Positions 28,557 to 38,350 of a DNA stretch of 64,000 bases are shown piece after piece. A model generated the notes under the pieces. That model ran no database searches. It saw only the letters and a list, made by a program, of their open reading frames with translations, and was not told where the DNA came from. This DNA comes from Unio delphinus (Eukaryota > Mollusca > Bivalvia > Unionida > Unionidae): assembly GCA_029339505.1 (NCBI GenBank), contig JAQISU010000163.1, forward strand, positions 2,914,001 to 2,978,000, in the 5' to 3' direction. Each line of letters begins with the position of its first letter. The stretch's first letter is position 1. The position numbers were made by a program, and so were the translations under genes.

Positions 28557-29522
28557 ATGGTCAATGAAGCATTAACAACCCGATTGGCTCGTGAGCGACT
28601 AGATGCAATTAAGAAATTTATACCAATTCGCGACTCTGTCAGGAATAAACTGCAACAACGACAGAGTTTACAAACTGATTTTGCTCTGGGGTCTGAAGAG
28701 TTGTTTAAACCAGTAACCACAGCAGCGAAAGGGGTAGAGCGTGCTTTACTGGGAGATGGTCCCGAGACGGGGAAATCTGTTATTGGTGAGCTTGAAAAAC
28801 TAGCAGCGAAAACTGAACAAACAAAACAAATAGAATCAAAAAGAACAGTAGAGGACTTACGCATGAGATTTAACGAAGAAGGGTTAGCAGCAATTGATGA
28901 GACTGATCCAACAGAAATTCCTACGCTTGTTGTTACGTCCTATGAAGACAGAAAAAAAATGTTGAAACCAGAACATCATAAGTTTGTTAAGAATTTCACT
29001 CACTGGGCTGATATATTCTATAAAATCAAAACTGGAAAAAGTCAAAAAAAGACAGATAGTGCATCATACATTGAATATATCAGGATGGTGGATCACGTGT
29101 ATAATCAATACGAAGAGTTTAAACAACAACAAAAACCGCCAAGATTGCAAAGAAAGCGACAGCAACCTGCAAAGAAAATATCTTTTTCACCTAAAAAACA
29201 ACAACTACCACCTGATGATGATGATGATGATACTCTTGATTATTTACAAACCACGGATACAGACAAACTAGATGAAGCAACTGGTTATAGCGGAAGTGGA
29301 TTAGGAAATCCAAGGATTGGAAACAATTGTCCTGATAGTGTTATCAATGATATATCACGATTAGATGTTCTCATCGGAGGAAAACGAGCTGGAAATAACT
29401 CTCCAGAAATAATTAATGAAGCAGCTGATATCTGTAAACGGTTATTAGCCGGCGGTATCATGGATATCAAAACATATCGAGATTTCATTGACGAGTTAGC
29501 AAATGGGTATCATAGCGATTAA
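28557..29522 (+). CDS. Conserved virion-associated protein with AGNNSPE module (321 aa)
   Basis: Homologue of 5076-6158. Conserved start (MVNEALTTRLARERLDAIKKF), a variable charged middle with a poly-Asp run (DDDDDD, near residue 225) and a basic Pro/Gln segment, then the conserved C-terminal module DISRLDVLIGGKRAGNNS to GYHSD. LIGG-K (residues 272-276) fits the adenain cleavage consensus. Strong conservation of only the two ends suggests that these bind capsid partners. Function inferred from position only. Confidence 0.6.
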   Translation: MVNEALTTRLARERLDAIKKFIPIRDSVRNKLQQRQSLQTDFALGSEELFKPVTTAAKGVERALLGDGPETGKSVIGELEKLAAKTEQTKQIESKRTVEDLRMRFNEEGLAAIDETDPTEIPTLVVTSYEDRKKMLKPEHHKFVKNFTHWADIFYKIKTGKSQKKTDSASYIEYIRMVDHVYNQYEEFKQQQKPPRLQRKRQQPAKKISFSPKKQQLPPDDDDDDTLDYLQTTDTDKLDEATGYSGSGLGNPRIGNNCPDSVINDISRLDVLIGGKRAGNNSPEIINEAADICKRLLAGGIMDIKTYRDFIDELANGYHSD

Positions 29523-29555
29523 ATAACAATTGAAAACACTATTGTTTTTATAATA

Positions 29556-30002
29556 ATGATCGTACACTACAATCATGATAAACCAACCCTCGTCTATGTA
29601 GTTAATTCACGGTTTCCAGTTTATAGAGCATACTACGGAGATGGCCTCGGCAAGACCATTTTAGGATTCTTTTCAAGAACGGCCCCAAAAGTGATGCCGT
29701 TAGCTAAACAACTAGGAATGAAAGCCATTGATGTTATTCGTGATAAGGGTATTAGTACTGTTGGAGATCTTGCCGGGAAAGCGTTTTCAACTGCGAAGAA
29801 TAAAATAACATCATTAGTGAGACGAAAAGAGAAACAGGTACCATTGTCATCTACAGCAGAGATGCCTGCAAGTGTTAGTAAAATTATAAATAACGCAGTA
29901 GATGAAAAACTAGCGTCGATGGTAAATCAAGAGGACCAAAATAACATGACAGCAAACATGATAGCAGGAAGTGGCTTTAAAAAACCACGGCGAAAACGCT
30001 AG
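29556..30002 (+). CDS. Basic GLG-motif capsid-associated protein (148 aa)
   Basis: Homologue of 4523-5011: HYNHDKPTLVYVVNSR, then YYGDGLGKTILGFFSRTAP, amphipathic helices, and the C-terminal IAGS-G (residues 136-140) before FKKPRRKR. It lacks the palindrome-coded insertion seen in element 1 (RRKEKQVPLSS here). Its TAG stop is the central CTAG of the perfect palindrome AAAACGCTAGCGTTTT (29993-30008). TATAATAATG is at the start. Confidence 0.65.
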   Translation: MIVHYNHDKPTLVYVVNSRFPVYRAYYGDGLGKTILGFFSRTAPKVMPLAKQLGMKAIDVIRDKGISTVGDLAGKAFSTAKNKITSLVRRKEKQVPLSSTAEMPASVSKIINNAVDEKLASMVNQEDQNNMTANMIAGSGFKKPRRKR

Positions 30003-30008
30003 CGTTTT
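29993..30008. repeat. Perfect palindrome supplying a stop codon
   Basis: AAAACGCTAGCGTTTT covers the last codons and the TAG stop of the basic-protein gene. It belongs to the same family as 13017-13032 and 23228-23243. Confidence 0.8.
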
Positions 30009-30056
30009 TCACGATGAAATGGAAAATCCGATTTAGACTCTGATAAATAGAATACA

Positions 30057-31418
30057 ATGTTCAAAAGGTCATCTGATCCAGCATTTGATATGGATGCCCC
30101 AGTGCGTAAAGATGATTCTGTACGCGATTTTCAATTTTATTCTTATCACGCAGTACAACCCGATCTCCGATCACGAATTGAACTTCAAGTTCATGATACC
30201 AGTAAATACTTTTTGCCTTGTGAAGCGTTTATTGAAGTAGAAGGAGAACTTGTAACAAATGATGCTGCACATAATGATCCTCCATATGACATTAGATATC
30301 TCATTGATGGAAAAGAAATTGAATCCATTGACCGTGAAGTTGATGCGGCCACAACAATCATAGGGTTAGCAAGATATTCTGATGATTATACAAGATCAGC
30401 GGGTCCATCTATGATGTTTGCAAAGGATATTACTGATCACCCTGAACACAACCAGTATTCTAGAGTCAAGGCAACACGAGCTACAGCACTTGATCCAGCA
30501 CCAGCCGGATATGTAAGACCAGCTACTGAATTTGATGTCATAAATACTATTACTACTTACAATCTAGGATTTGCAACACGTGTAGCAACATTACAAGGAC
30601 AGCGTCGACAATTTTCATGTGCAATTCCACTGCATCATATATTCGGATTCTGTAGAAACGTCCGAAAAATTATTTATGGAGCTAAACACACAGTAGCGCT
30701 TGTACGAAAGGGTACTGATAATGATGCAATATGGCGTGATGCTGCTGTTCCTGATGGTAAAGTCGTTTTAACAAAACTATCATTGTGGATGCCAGTGTTA
30801 ACTCCATCAATCACAGCAGAAGGAAAATTGTTATCATTTATGGACCAAGGAGGAAAGTCGTTATTGAGTTGGTTATCAGTGACTACGGATACTAAACAAG
30901 ACAATGTTGATGGTACATTCACATGGCACCTGGCATCAAAACAAGGGGTTTCAGCTCCACGTCATATATTTATTGCATTACAGAATAATGATCGAGTTGG
31001 TAATCAACAACGAAGTCATATGATATTTGATCAGTTAGGTGTTAGAGAGGTCTCACTGAGAATAAACGGACAACAGGAACCATCTGAAGATGTGCAACTT
31101 GATTACGGTCAAAATCATATTGCACGTGTCTATCATAACCTGTTGTCATTTATGGCACGTGATCAAAATGTGGATACCGGTTTGCAAATATCACAATGGG
31201 ATTTCAAAAGCCTCTATCCGATTTATTACTTTTCGCTGGAACATCTCGACTTGGTGAGACAATCTGTCGTTGATATACACTTCAGAGCCCGTGTAACCCG
31301 TCCTGGTGGTATTATTAATTATAGAGCGGTTGCTGTCATTCTCAGTGATAAATCAATGCTACTTGAAGGTGTTGGTGGAAGAATGAGAGTGGTAGATGCA
31401 CCAGTGGAAAATATGTAA
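30057..31418 (+). CDS. Major capsid protein, double jelly-roll, with internal deletion (453 aa)
   Basis: Homologue of 2437-3849, sharing most landmarks (VQPDLRSRIELQVHD, YLIDGKEIESI, DDYTRSAGPSMMFAKD, FSCAIPLHHIFGFCR, LWMPVLTPS, PRHIFIALQ, MLLEGVGGRMRV). Near residues 75-80 (about 30285) it lacks roughly 20 residues that include the conserved NNGIMALFES strand of element 1, and a variable loop near residues 145-165 is longer. The missing strand lies in the first jelly roll and may prevent folding or capsomer assembly, though the frame is open throughout. Confidence 0.85.
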   Translation: MFKRSSDPAFDMDAPVRKDDSVRDFQFYSYHAVQPDLRSRIELQVHDTSKYFLPCEAFIEVEGELVTNDAAHNDPPYDIRYLIDGKEIESIDREVDAATTIIGLARYSDDYTRSAGPSMMFAKDITDHPEHNQYSRVKATRATALDPAPAGYVRPATEFDVINTITTYNLGFATRVATLQGQRRQFSCAIPLHHIFGFCRNVRKIIYGAKHTVALVRKGTDNDAIWRDAAVPDGKVVLTKLSLWMPVLTPSITAEGKLLSFMDQGGKSLLSWLSVTTDTKQDNVDGTFTWHLASKQGVSAPRHIFIALQNNDRVGNQQRSHMIFDQLGVREVSLRINGQQEPSEDVQLDYGQNHIARVYHNLLSFMARDQNVDTGLQISQWDFKSLYPIYYFSLEHLDLVRQSVVDIHFRARVTRPGGIINYRAVAVILSDKSMLLEGVGGRMRVVDAPVENM

Positions 31419-31484
31419 TTGAAAATCCGAAGGATATTTCCATTGAATGGTTTTACGATTTAGAATCAATCAATTATGTATAAC

Positions 31485-32075
31485 ATGTCATATAGTGTTA
31501 TTAGTGTTGCGTTAACTCCTGGTCAAATCAAAAAATTGCAATCAGAATCGGCTAAAAAATGTGGAACCACAATCACGTTGAAACCTAATCAAATGACTGG
31601 TGGTGCAAATAAATTATCGCTGACAACTCGTCAAGTGAAACATTTCAATGATGCTTTCAAGGATAAAAAAGGAGTTCAGATCACACTCTCTGCGGCTGCT
31701 ATCAAAAATATGATAAAAACAGGTGGTATATTTCCGTTGTTTGCTGCAATACCAGCATTGGTTGCGGCAGCAGCCCCAGCAGTAGCAAAAGCGGCCGCAT
31801 TGGGGGTAGTTGGAGGCTTGGGAACAAAAGCGGTACAGAGCATTGCTGAATCATATGAACCGAAGAAAGGTCAAGGGTATAAAAAAAAGGGAAAGGGTCT
31901 AAGACTACCAGGAGCCCCGTATTCATGGTACAGCGGAAAGGGTCTAAGACTACCAGGAACCCCGTATTCATGGTACAGCGGAAAGGGTCTAAGACTACCA
32001 GGAACCCCGTATTCATGGTACAGCGGGAGATCCGTTCACGGATCAGGCCTGAGACTACCAGGAACGGTTTATTAA
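31485..32075 (+). CDS. pVI-like capsid-associated protein with C-terminal 15-aa repeats (196 aa)
   Basis: Homologue of 1918-2379, with the same N-terminus (MSYSVISVALTPGQIKKLQ) and MTGG-A at residues 37-41 as a predicted adenain site. The Ala-rich hydrophobic helix (IPALVAAAAPAVAKAAALG) is followed by a lysine-rich linker. The C-terminus has three near-identical KGLRLPGTPYSWYSG units (45-bp DNA repeats, about 31897-32025) and then a last GLRLPGTVY; element 1 has about one and a half units. An alternative ATG lies 9 bp upstream. The next gene's conserved start follows 30 bp later. Confidence 0.65.
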   Translation: MSYSVISVALTPGQIKKLQSESAKKCGTTITLKPNQMTGGANKLSLTTRQVKHFNDAFKDKKGVQITLSAAAIKNMIKTGGIFPLFAAIPALVAAAAPAVAKAAALGVVGGLGTKAVQSIAESYEPKKGQGYKKKGKGLRLPGAPYSWYSGKGLRLPGTPYSWYSGKGLRLPGTPYSWYSGRSVHGSGLRLPGTVY

Positions 32076-32104
32076 TTGAGGAACCTATGGTTCCCAAATC
32101 TTTG

Positions 32105-32536
32105 ATGGTTCCAATGTCCAATTTTGATTTAATGGATGCTGCTAAAAAACTAGTGATTAAAAATTTCAGAGGTGTTTTTATGAAAGATCAATTACCACAT
32201 CAACCAAACAAAACTGAAACAGGTATTATTAATCTCGATAACAGCACCGGACCTGGAACTCACTGGGTTGCATACGCTATTGATCCACGTGGGATTGTCT
32301 ATTTTGATTCATATGGATTAGCCCCACCAAAAGAGTTTATGCGTTACATAAAACAATTTCCAATGAAGACTTGGTATTCTACGCTACCAACACAACAAAT
32401 CAATGACCCCCCAATATGCGGCAGTGAAGTGTTAAATGTCCTTGACGCTATTTCAGCATCTAGAAAATCACCACACATTGTCGTAAATGACTACACCAGC
32501 AATCGCTTTTTAGAGAGAGAAGGAGTTTTACAATAA
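32105..32536 (+). CDS. Adenain-like cysteine protease (Polinton PRO)
   Basis: 143 aa from the conserved MVPMSNFDL start; an ATG at 32087 (MVPKSL) is also plausible, while the frame to 31925 is only the shadow of the upstream repeats. The catalytic set is intact: His in GTHWVAY, Asp in FDSYG, Gln in LPTQQ and Cys in PPICGSEVLN. It should process the pVI-like, basic and AGNNSPE proteins if the element was ever packaged. It ends just before the fibre-like ORF (ATG at 32538, 1 bp after the stop). Confidence 0.88.
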   Translation: MVPMSNFDLMDAAKKLVIKNFRGVFMKDQLPHQPNKTETGIINLDNSTGPGTHWVAYAIDPRGIVYFDSYGLAPPKEFMRYIKQFPMKTWYSTLPTQQINDPPICGSEVLNVLDAISASRKSPHIVVNDYTSNRFLEREGVLQ

Positions 32537-32537
32537 C

Positions 32538-33568
32538 ATGATTGATATTTGGGGAAGACCTCTGAAACCCAAACCCGATGACACTGCAACTCCTGATTCT
32601 ATCAAGGATATAAAAAAAAAATTAAAGATGAAATCGCTGAGACGTTGAACTTAACAAGTGTTGACCCCGGGGAAATAGTTGTATTTCAGGACAAACAGGG
32701 TAAATTGAAATCTAGTAATATTTCTCTGGATGATATTTTAGTTAAACAACGAAACGCAATCGAGAACACCGTTGCGTTATTTTCCGATCAGGGTAAATTG
32801 AAAACCAGTAATATTTCTCTGGATGATATTTTGGTTAAACAACAAAACGCAATCGAGGATACTATCGCGTTATTTTCCGATCAGGGTAAATTGAAAACCA
32901 GTAATATTTCTCTGGATGATATTTTGGTTAAACAACAAAACGCAATCGAGGATACTATCGCGTTATTTTCCGATCAGGGTAAACTCAAACCGGGTGTACT
33001 TTTTTCGACGATTACAGATCGATTTAAAACTCTCAACGATTCTGCGTTGGAACTAGAAACACTTCAATCTAAAACCGAAGAACACATAAAACAGTTTACC
33101 GCATTTCGTAGAAATATCATTGATAAATTTATTGGAACTACATTCGATAAAATTGAACTAAAACTCCCTGATATTAAAAAATCCATCGATGAGACGAAAA
33201 ACTTCATCGAAGCCGTCAAAGGTGATCTTTCGAGGATGATAACAACCATTGAAAAAACAAAAATTCCTCATGAGAAAACCAACAACTTAGTATACACGAT
33301 CCAACACGGATCATTGGAGTGGTCACCTACAAACAACAAATTAGATATCACTGCAACCGTTAAGGGTATTTATCGATTAACACTAGTAACACCATTGTCT
33401 CAATTTAATATTTCATCGTCCAGTTCATCCGGGGTCAATAATACGATTTCAACGATCATCGACAAGGATAGAACTGAAAAGTTTACAATTACATCTACTG
33501 ATAAAGATTTGGTTATGGTCTCAACAACGTGGTATGTGGAATTCGTAGCGAATTTAAGTAAATCGTAA
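32538..33568 (+). pseudogene. Fibre-like virion protein gene, frameshifted, with 31-aa repeats
   Basis: Homologue of 368-1396. The start MIDIWGRPL matches element 1, but the frame hits TGA at 32646, just after a run of ten A (32612-32621); the homologous frame resumes without a local ATG and runs to 33568. So there is an indel in the homopolymer, or a slippery site if expressed. Three tandem 93-bp units (32696-32974; GKLKTSNISLDDILVKQ core) replace the single unit of element 1, while the following spacer is shorter. The beta-rich C-terminal head (SSSSSGVNN, WYVEFV) is intact. Confidence 0.65.
32696..32974. repeat. 93-bp in-frame tandem repeat (3 units) in fibre-like gene
   Basis: The unit begins CAGGGTAAATTGAAA at 32696, 32789 and 32882. 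Units 2 and 3 are almost identical, which implies recent expansion. Each encodes 31 residues of the predicted coiled-coil shaft. Confidence 0.85.
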
Positions 33569-33597
33569 TTGAAAACGATAGCGTATTTAAAATAAAA

Positions 33598-34242
33598 ATG
33601 ATTTCATCATCGCAATATCGCTATGATCAGGTCAGAGAGTATCAAACTAGACTCAAAACCTTGTCTGAGGAGTATGAATTGAAAATTAAAAAATACCGCA
33701 GGAGAATTACCGCAATTGATGTTACTGTGTACGCTGTGAGTGGTGTAATCACCGGAGCTGGTATTATACTGTCTTCAGTGACAATGATGGCTCCGATAGC
33801 TGTTCCAATTTGCATTTCTGCGGCAACAACAATCGCTGGAATAATTTCAATAATCACAAAAAAAATATCCTCATGCAGCCAACGGAAACTACAAGACTAC
33901 ATAATTCAATTTCATGTTGTGTCTACTGCATACTCGCAATTATCCTCATTGATATCGTCATCTCTCGATGATACAATTATATCAGAGAGTGAGTTTTCAG
34001 CGATGGTAGATATATATGATTCTGCGATGTCAAAATTAGAAATACATCATGAATATAATAACAATGACAACACAGATGGAATTACTTCAACAAATAGTGG
34101 AGAACACAAAACCAGTACAAACAAGCATGATCTCAATAACCTCAACGAATCCAGAATTCAGTGTGAATTTCCCCTCTCCGGTCCCAGTGAAGGAGATAGC
34201 GCTAGCAAAATTACGAGTGTATCACAGTTGGCCAAATATTAG
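33598..34242 (+). CDS. Membrane protein with two hydrophobic segments (214 aa as read)
   Basis: N-terminal half homologous to the partial gene at 1-295: a QYRYDQVREYQ start, a basic helix, hydrophobic segments around residues 45-66 and 70-92, then SSCSQRK. The second half is helical (VVSTAYSQLSSLIS, DIYDSAMSKLEIHHEY). The last ~65 residues (from about 34049) overlap the next gene in another frame and look like out-of-frame sequence, so the original stop has probably been lost. Function unknown; probably virion- or membrane-associated. Confidence 0.6.
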   Translation: MISSSQYRYDQVREYQTRLKTLSEEYELKIKKYRRRITAIDVTVYAVSGVITGAGIILSSVTMMAPIAVPICISAATTIAGIISIITKKISSCSQRKLQDYIIQFHVVSTAYSQLSSLISSSLDDTIISESEFSAMVDIYDSAMSKLEIHHEYNNNDNTDGITSTNSGEHKTSTNKHDLNNLNESRIQCEFPLSGPSEGDSASKITSVSQLAKY

Positions 34243-35410
34243 GTCAAAATCATTTGGTGGTCAACAACCGAATAATTCCCTGGTATTTGCAAATAAGAAT
34301 AAACCCGACGGTACCCCAGACTGGAACGTTGTTTCCATACCAACCGGATCATACCAAATCGAACAAATCAATAACGAATTCGCGCGTAGAATAAAATCGA
34401 TTACTGGAAAAGAATCAAAAATAGCTATAACGGTTCATGAGCCAACACTATCATCTGCCATTGAAATAAGCACAGAGGGTTATGTCGTAGATATCTATCA
34501 GAGTTCTATTAGAACCGTACTGGGATGGCCTGAAATCCCACCCGGGGGAAAAACCGTTAAATTACCAGAACCACAAAAAACCGATTATATCACAGACAGG
34601 ATAAAATCTGATAATCCAATAAAGAGTTATAAAGATTATAATAAGTGGGAACTTTTCAATGGAATAGTAGAAAATAACGTTGTCAAATTCGTACCCCGAC
34701 AGAACAAAATTACTGAAAATTTCACAGCGATGGAATATGATTTTTTACTGTTGTTAATATCCATTAAATCCGGCACTCTCACCCGAGATGAATTTATCAG
34801 CGTTGTAGAAATATGTAACAAAATCATCAATGACATGGAAACATTTCATTCACAAATTATTCAAGAGATATTAGGTGACGATAATCCTAAAACGAGAACA
34901 GAGTTTGCGATGAAAGGTAATATACGCGTAGAAGATATTCGTGAGTTTAAACTACCAGGATATAATATCTCAGAATTACAAAAATCTCTCAGTGATGCCA
35001 TCGATGAAGGTTTCAAAAAAATCCATGATACGTGGAAAAAAACAGCATCACCGGAAATAAAAATCCTCAAACATAATAATGACCCAGATGGTGGTGGCAG
35101 GCATATTGCTCCGTTCAATGTGAATATTTCAACGGTGATTGCGCTCAATTTAGTATGTGATGTGATCGAAGGAAGCTATCAAATAAATTTAGAACGATCA
35201 AATCAAGCTCAGCAGGGATATATTTTGTATTCATTTGCACCAATAGCTCCTCCAGGATTTTTAATAATTGAGTCCCCGGTGAATCCAGTCTATATGCGAT
35301 GTCATAATAATTCATTAACCAGAATTAATTTCAAACTCACTGACCAGTCTAATAATCTGATTGATTTACAAGAGGAGGTTTTACAAATTAGTCTGTTTGT
35401 GAAATCCTAA
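34049..35410 (+). CDS. Probable minor capsid/penton-type protein (453 aa)
   Basis: Not firmly recognised. The outermost virion gene of element 2; its element-1 partner would lie outside the window. The N-terminus (ISITSTNPEFSVNFPSPV) and IPTGSYQIEQINNEFARRI resemble the strand-rich entry of single jelly-roll minor capsid proteins, and the C-terminus (NPVYMRCHNNSLTRINFKL then NLIDLQEEVLQISL) resembles the closing strands seen in Polinton minor capsid proteins. A helical domain (~200-330) is inserted between. Starts at 34064 or 34076 are possible and would reduce the overlap with the membrane protein gene. Confident as a gene, less so as to function. Confidence 0.6.
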   Translation: MNIITMTTQMELLQQIVENTKPVQTSMISITSTNPEFSVNFPSPVPVKEIALAKLRVYHSWPNIRSKSFGGQQPNNSLVFANKNKPDGTPDWNVVSIPTGSYQIEQINNEFARRIKSITGKESKIAITVHEPTLSSAIEISTEGYVVDIYQSSIRTVLGWPEIPPGGKTVKLPEPQKTDYITDRIKSDNPIKSYKDYNKWELFNGIVENNVVKFVPRQNKITENFTAMEYDFLLLLISIKSGTLTRDEFISVVEICNKIINDMETFHSQIIQEILGDDNPKTRTEFAMKGNIRVEDIREFKLPGYNISELQKSLSDAIDEGFKKIHDTWKKTASPEIKILKHNNDPDGGGRHIAPFNVNISTVIALNLVCDVIEGSYQINLERSNQAQQGYILYSFAPIAPPGFLIIESPVNPVYMRCHNNSLTRINFKLTDQSNNLIDLQEEVLQISLFVKS

Positions 35411-35470
35411 GGGGATTTTCGTCGTAGTAAGGACTTGATAAAATATTCGGTTAAAATCACCGTAAACCTT

Positions 35471-35575
35471 AGCAGCAGAGAGGGTGAGTGACAACGACGT
35501 TGCGACATCAACGAAAACGCGAACAATCATAAGGGTCGGAGACTTATTTTTTCGCGAGAAGGGTCTATTCGTACC
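35471..35575. repeat. Inner inverted copy of the terminus, element 2 right end
   Basis: AGCAGCAGAGAGGGTGAGTG at 35471 repeats the outermost terminus (35622-35638) in inverted orientation, 168 bp from the end. It is followed by a GC-richer stretch (ACGACGTTGCGACATCAACG) and then the 62-bp terminal repeat. The same plan occurs at the opposite-end terminus of element 1 (14234-14413). Confidence 0.65.
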
Positions 35576-35637
35576 GTTTTAAAGGTATAATAAAAAATAA
35601 CCAAAAAAAAAGTTGTCCGATTCACCCTCTCTGCTGC
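35576..35637 (-). repeat. Right terminal inverted repeat (62 bp)
   Basis: Perfect reverse complement of 22719-22780, ending CCCTCTCTGCTGC. Confidence 0.95.
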
Positions 35638-35644
35638 TTAAAGA
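35638..35644. repeat. Target-site duplication, right (TTAAAGA)
   Basis: Identical to 22712-22718. Confidence 0.8.
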
Positions 35645-35833
35645 CTTATTTGGTCATGCTTGTAAGTTATTTCTTAATCCTTTTCAATGCCAAAGCTAAT
35701 CAGCTCATTGTACTCCACATTTGAATGACATTCCTTGCCTGATGGTATAAGCATAAAACGACGAGACGTACTCTACACATGGTACCACAATATATAAACC
35801 CGTTATATTTTCAAGATGATTTTTTGAAATATT

Positions 35834-36020
35834 GCTGTGGATATGTAAAGCATTGTAGTAGATTTGATGTGGATATCTATAGCATTGTTGCAGATTTGAT
35901 GTGGATATTATAGCATTGTTGCAGATTTGATGTGGATATCTATAGCATTGTTGCAGATTTGATTGATATATCTATAGCATTGTTGCAGATTTGATGTGGA
36001 TATGTATAGCATTATTGAAG
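35834..36020. repeat. 32-bp tandem repeat, about 5 copies
   Basis: Unit around GTGGATATCTATAGCATTG followed by TTGCAGATTTGAT. Confidence 0.75.
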
Positions 36021-36974
36021 ACAAGTTGGATAATTATTTATGTATGTCGGAGTTGACGAATCTTTCTACAGTCGATTAAGTGAACTGTTTTATTTATCAA
36101 AAGAAATTCATGCCTGAGGGCATATACCATAACAGCGATGTTTTCGTTATTCGTGGCTAAATACTTCAGCAATTGATCTTTCCTTTTCGAAAAACAGCTG
36201 TATCAGTCACAAATTAATTGTGATACATAGAATTATAGTTATGATCTTTTAATTACATCCTTAGCACGGTGGCCAAATGAAAATTGAAACACATTCCATC
36301 AAAATTGACCATTCATACAATTTCGATTAAAAGAAAACAGCGAAAAGCAAAACACATATCATTCACACCTTTAAAATGTTCGCTGTCTATTAGATCAGTA
36401 ATTTAGTTAGAATATTGTTGCTTTAATTATCATTAATTTTTATTAATAGGCTCTCCAATGTCAGCCCTGTCTTTAACAGTATCAGCTACATGTTAATCAT
36501 CCCATTGGAGTTTTCTAATTGCATCATTAGCATTTAAATTGCAAATTATACAACTGGCCATTTAAAAAAAAATATTTCTTTTTGGGGGGCGTTGAGCTGG
36601 TGTATTTTCTCTTTGCTACTATCCAGATATTGGAATTTTTCTTTTAATATCAGTAATTTAATATGATGTTATTTTTGCTCTAAATTAAAACAATATAGTA
36701 TTCCAGTTATTGACATACCGAACTATAGAAAATGGTGTCAAGCTCCTGTCCCAGACGATTGCGCTGTCGGTCCTTGATTTAACTGCGGTATCATGTGGTA
36801 AGTATATACGCGATACGTTGATAAATACCGCTGTATACCATCTGCATTTTTATCCACAAAAATTAATATCATCGACAAAATTAGATAACAGCATAAACAG
36901 AATCTATCAACTATTTTACTGTCTGACGGCAACAAAATACCGGTTTACTAGTCCATGTTAATGTGACGTTGTAT

Positions 36975-37054
<80 letters not shown>

Positions 37055-38350
37055 GCTTTATTTTCTGTAATATCCAGACTCTAGCCCAATTTTGATTTTA
37101 ACATAAATTCTCGATCTCCATTCGCTGAGTAAGACCGATGCAAACTGGTCTGCGTGATTGATTCTTCAACACTCAAGTATAAAGCATTTTGTTTTGTCAG
37201 TACAATATTTAAAATTCAAGATAAATATTGTTCAATCGATATTGCAACCCTTGACTGGCGATATTTTATATTTACGTTGTATTGTGACTATATGGTCTTA
37301 AAATAAGGAATAGACAAGAGTGAGAACAAACAAGTTTTGTAAATTTCAGAAAATAATTTCTTTCCTTCGAATAAAAATATGAAAATTTTATAATCAACTT
37401 AAGGTATTGCAAAATAAATCCAAAATAATTAAATCATTTATAATACCAGTCCTAATATTCAAAAATCTGATTAAATTTTAGTGATATTCCCCAAAATACC
37501 GGCTCTGGAAGTGTTGATGTGCCCGTGGTGACTTGTATAACAGTGATGTGCCAAGTTTGTTCTAAATATTTACAAAATAAAATATTAGTAATATTAAAAG
37601 GTGTTTTATTAAAATTTTAATAAATACATAGTAAACACAATGTCTTTGATTCAGACCAAGATCAATATGTGAGTTTTTATTAATAATAGTCTCAGCATTA
37701 AACACATACTCACATATAAAAAAATATTAACTATTTATTAGCTGCTTACAGGGTAAAATGATCAATGATTCCGAGCATGCAGAAAATGTATTGATTTTCG
37801 GCTTTGTCCATTTGATAAGATGTATCCCAAACTAGCGAATAATAATGCAAATTAAATATTCATAGCAGAAAAGTACAGTGTTACCATTAGCGTCTTGGTA
37901 GTTTTTTTTTTCTTCTTCAAAATAAATTATTTGATCCAGGCAGATATATCGTGTATATGATATTACTTAATTTGTCAAGAAATATTTTGCTATGCAGTTA
38001 AATATAGTTGATTTCAGATTTCTGGTCTTTATCGTTTAAGGACAATTAATTATTGGCATCCATATGGAAATAGCCTGACGGTGTCATCAACGTTTGATTT
38101 ATTCAAATGAAAATCTGGTTATTGCACAACTGAGGAAACAATGTATCCCAGTTTTTCTCCTGAAAACTGAGTTAAGGGTCAGTTTTAATATTTCGAAATA
38201 ACTAAGCAATTAGTGTGGTCTTGAGCCATGCTTTCAAGAACACCTGCTTAAAACCGACGCTTGTTAAGCATGTCGGTTTCTAAAACACCTGAGTAGAATG
38301 GGTACAATTAAACTCTGTGTGGGGTGGGGATGTGGTGGGGGATGATGTTT
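36021..38350. other. AT-rich host DNA without supported genes
   Basis: Apart from a (TA)n tract at 36977-37051 I see no gene, RNA or element. The short ORFs at 36710-36961 have no recognisable domain. Confidence 0.6.
36977..37051. repeat. (TA)n microsatellite
   Basis: About 75 bp of uninterrupted TA. Confidence 0.95.

Larger units (their letters stand above)
22719..35637 (+). mobile_element. Element 2: defective Polinton/Maverick-like element with intact termini
   Basis: 12.9 kb bounded by perfect 62-bp terminal inverted repeats and a short target duplication. It holds homologues of most element-1 genes in the same order but inverted relative to the window, plus a 453-aa gene at the end that element 1 shows only outside the window. 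It lacks integrase, ATPase, PLA2-like, the DUF5679-like gene and the C-terminal third of the replication protein, so it cannot be autonomous. Protein differences from element 1 are substantial, so it is a different lineage and not a recent copy of it. Confidence 0.92.

Noticed and set aside
35471..35637. A separate 168-bp miniature transposon at the end of element 2
   Set aside because: The target duplication flanks the whole 12.9-kb element and the same inner motif occurs in element 1, so it is part of the terminus, not a separate insertion.
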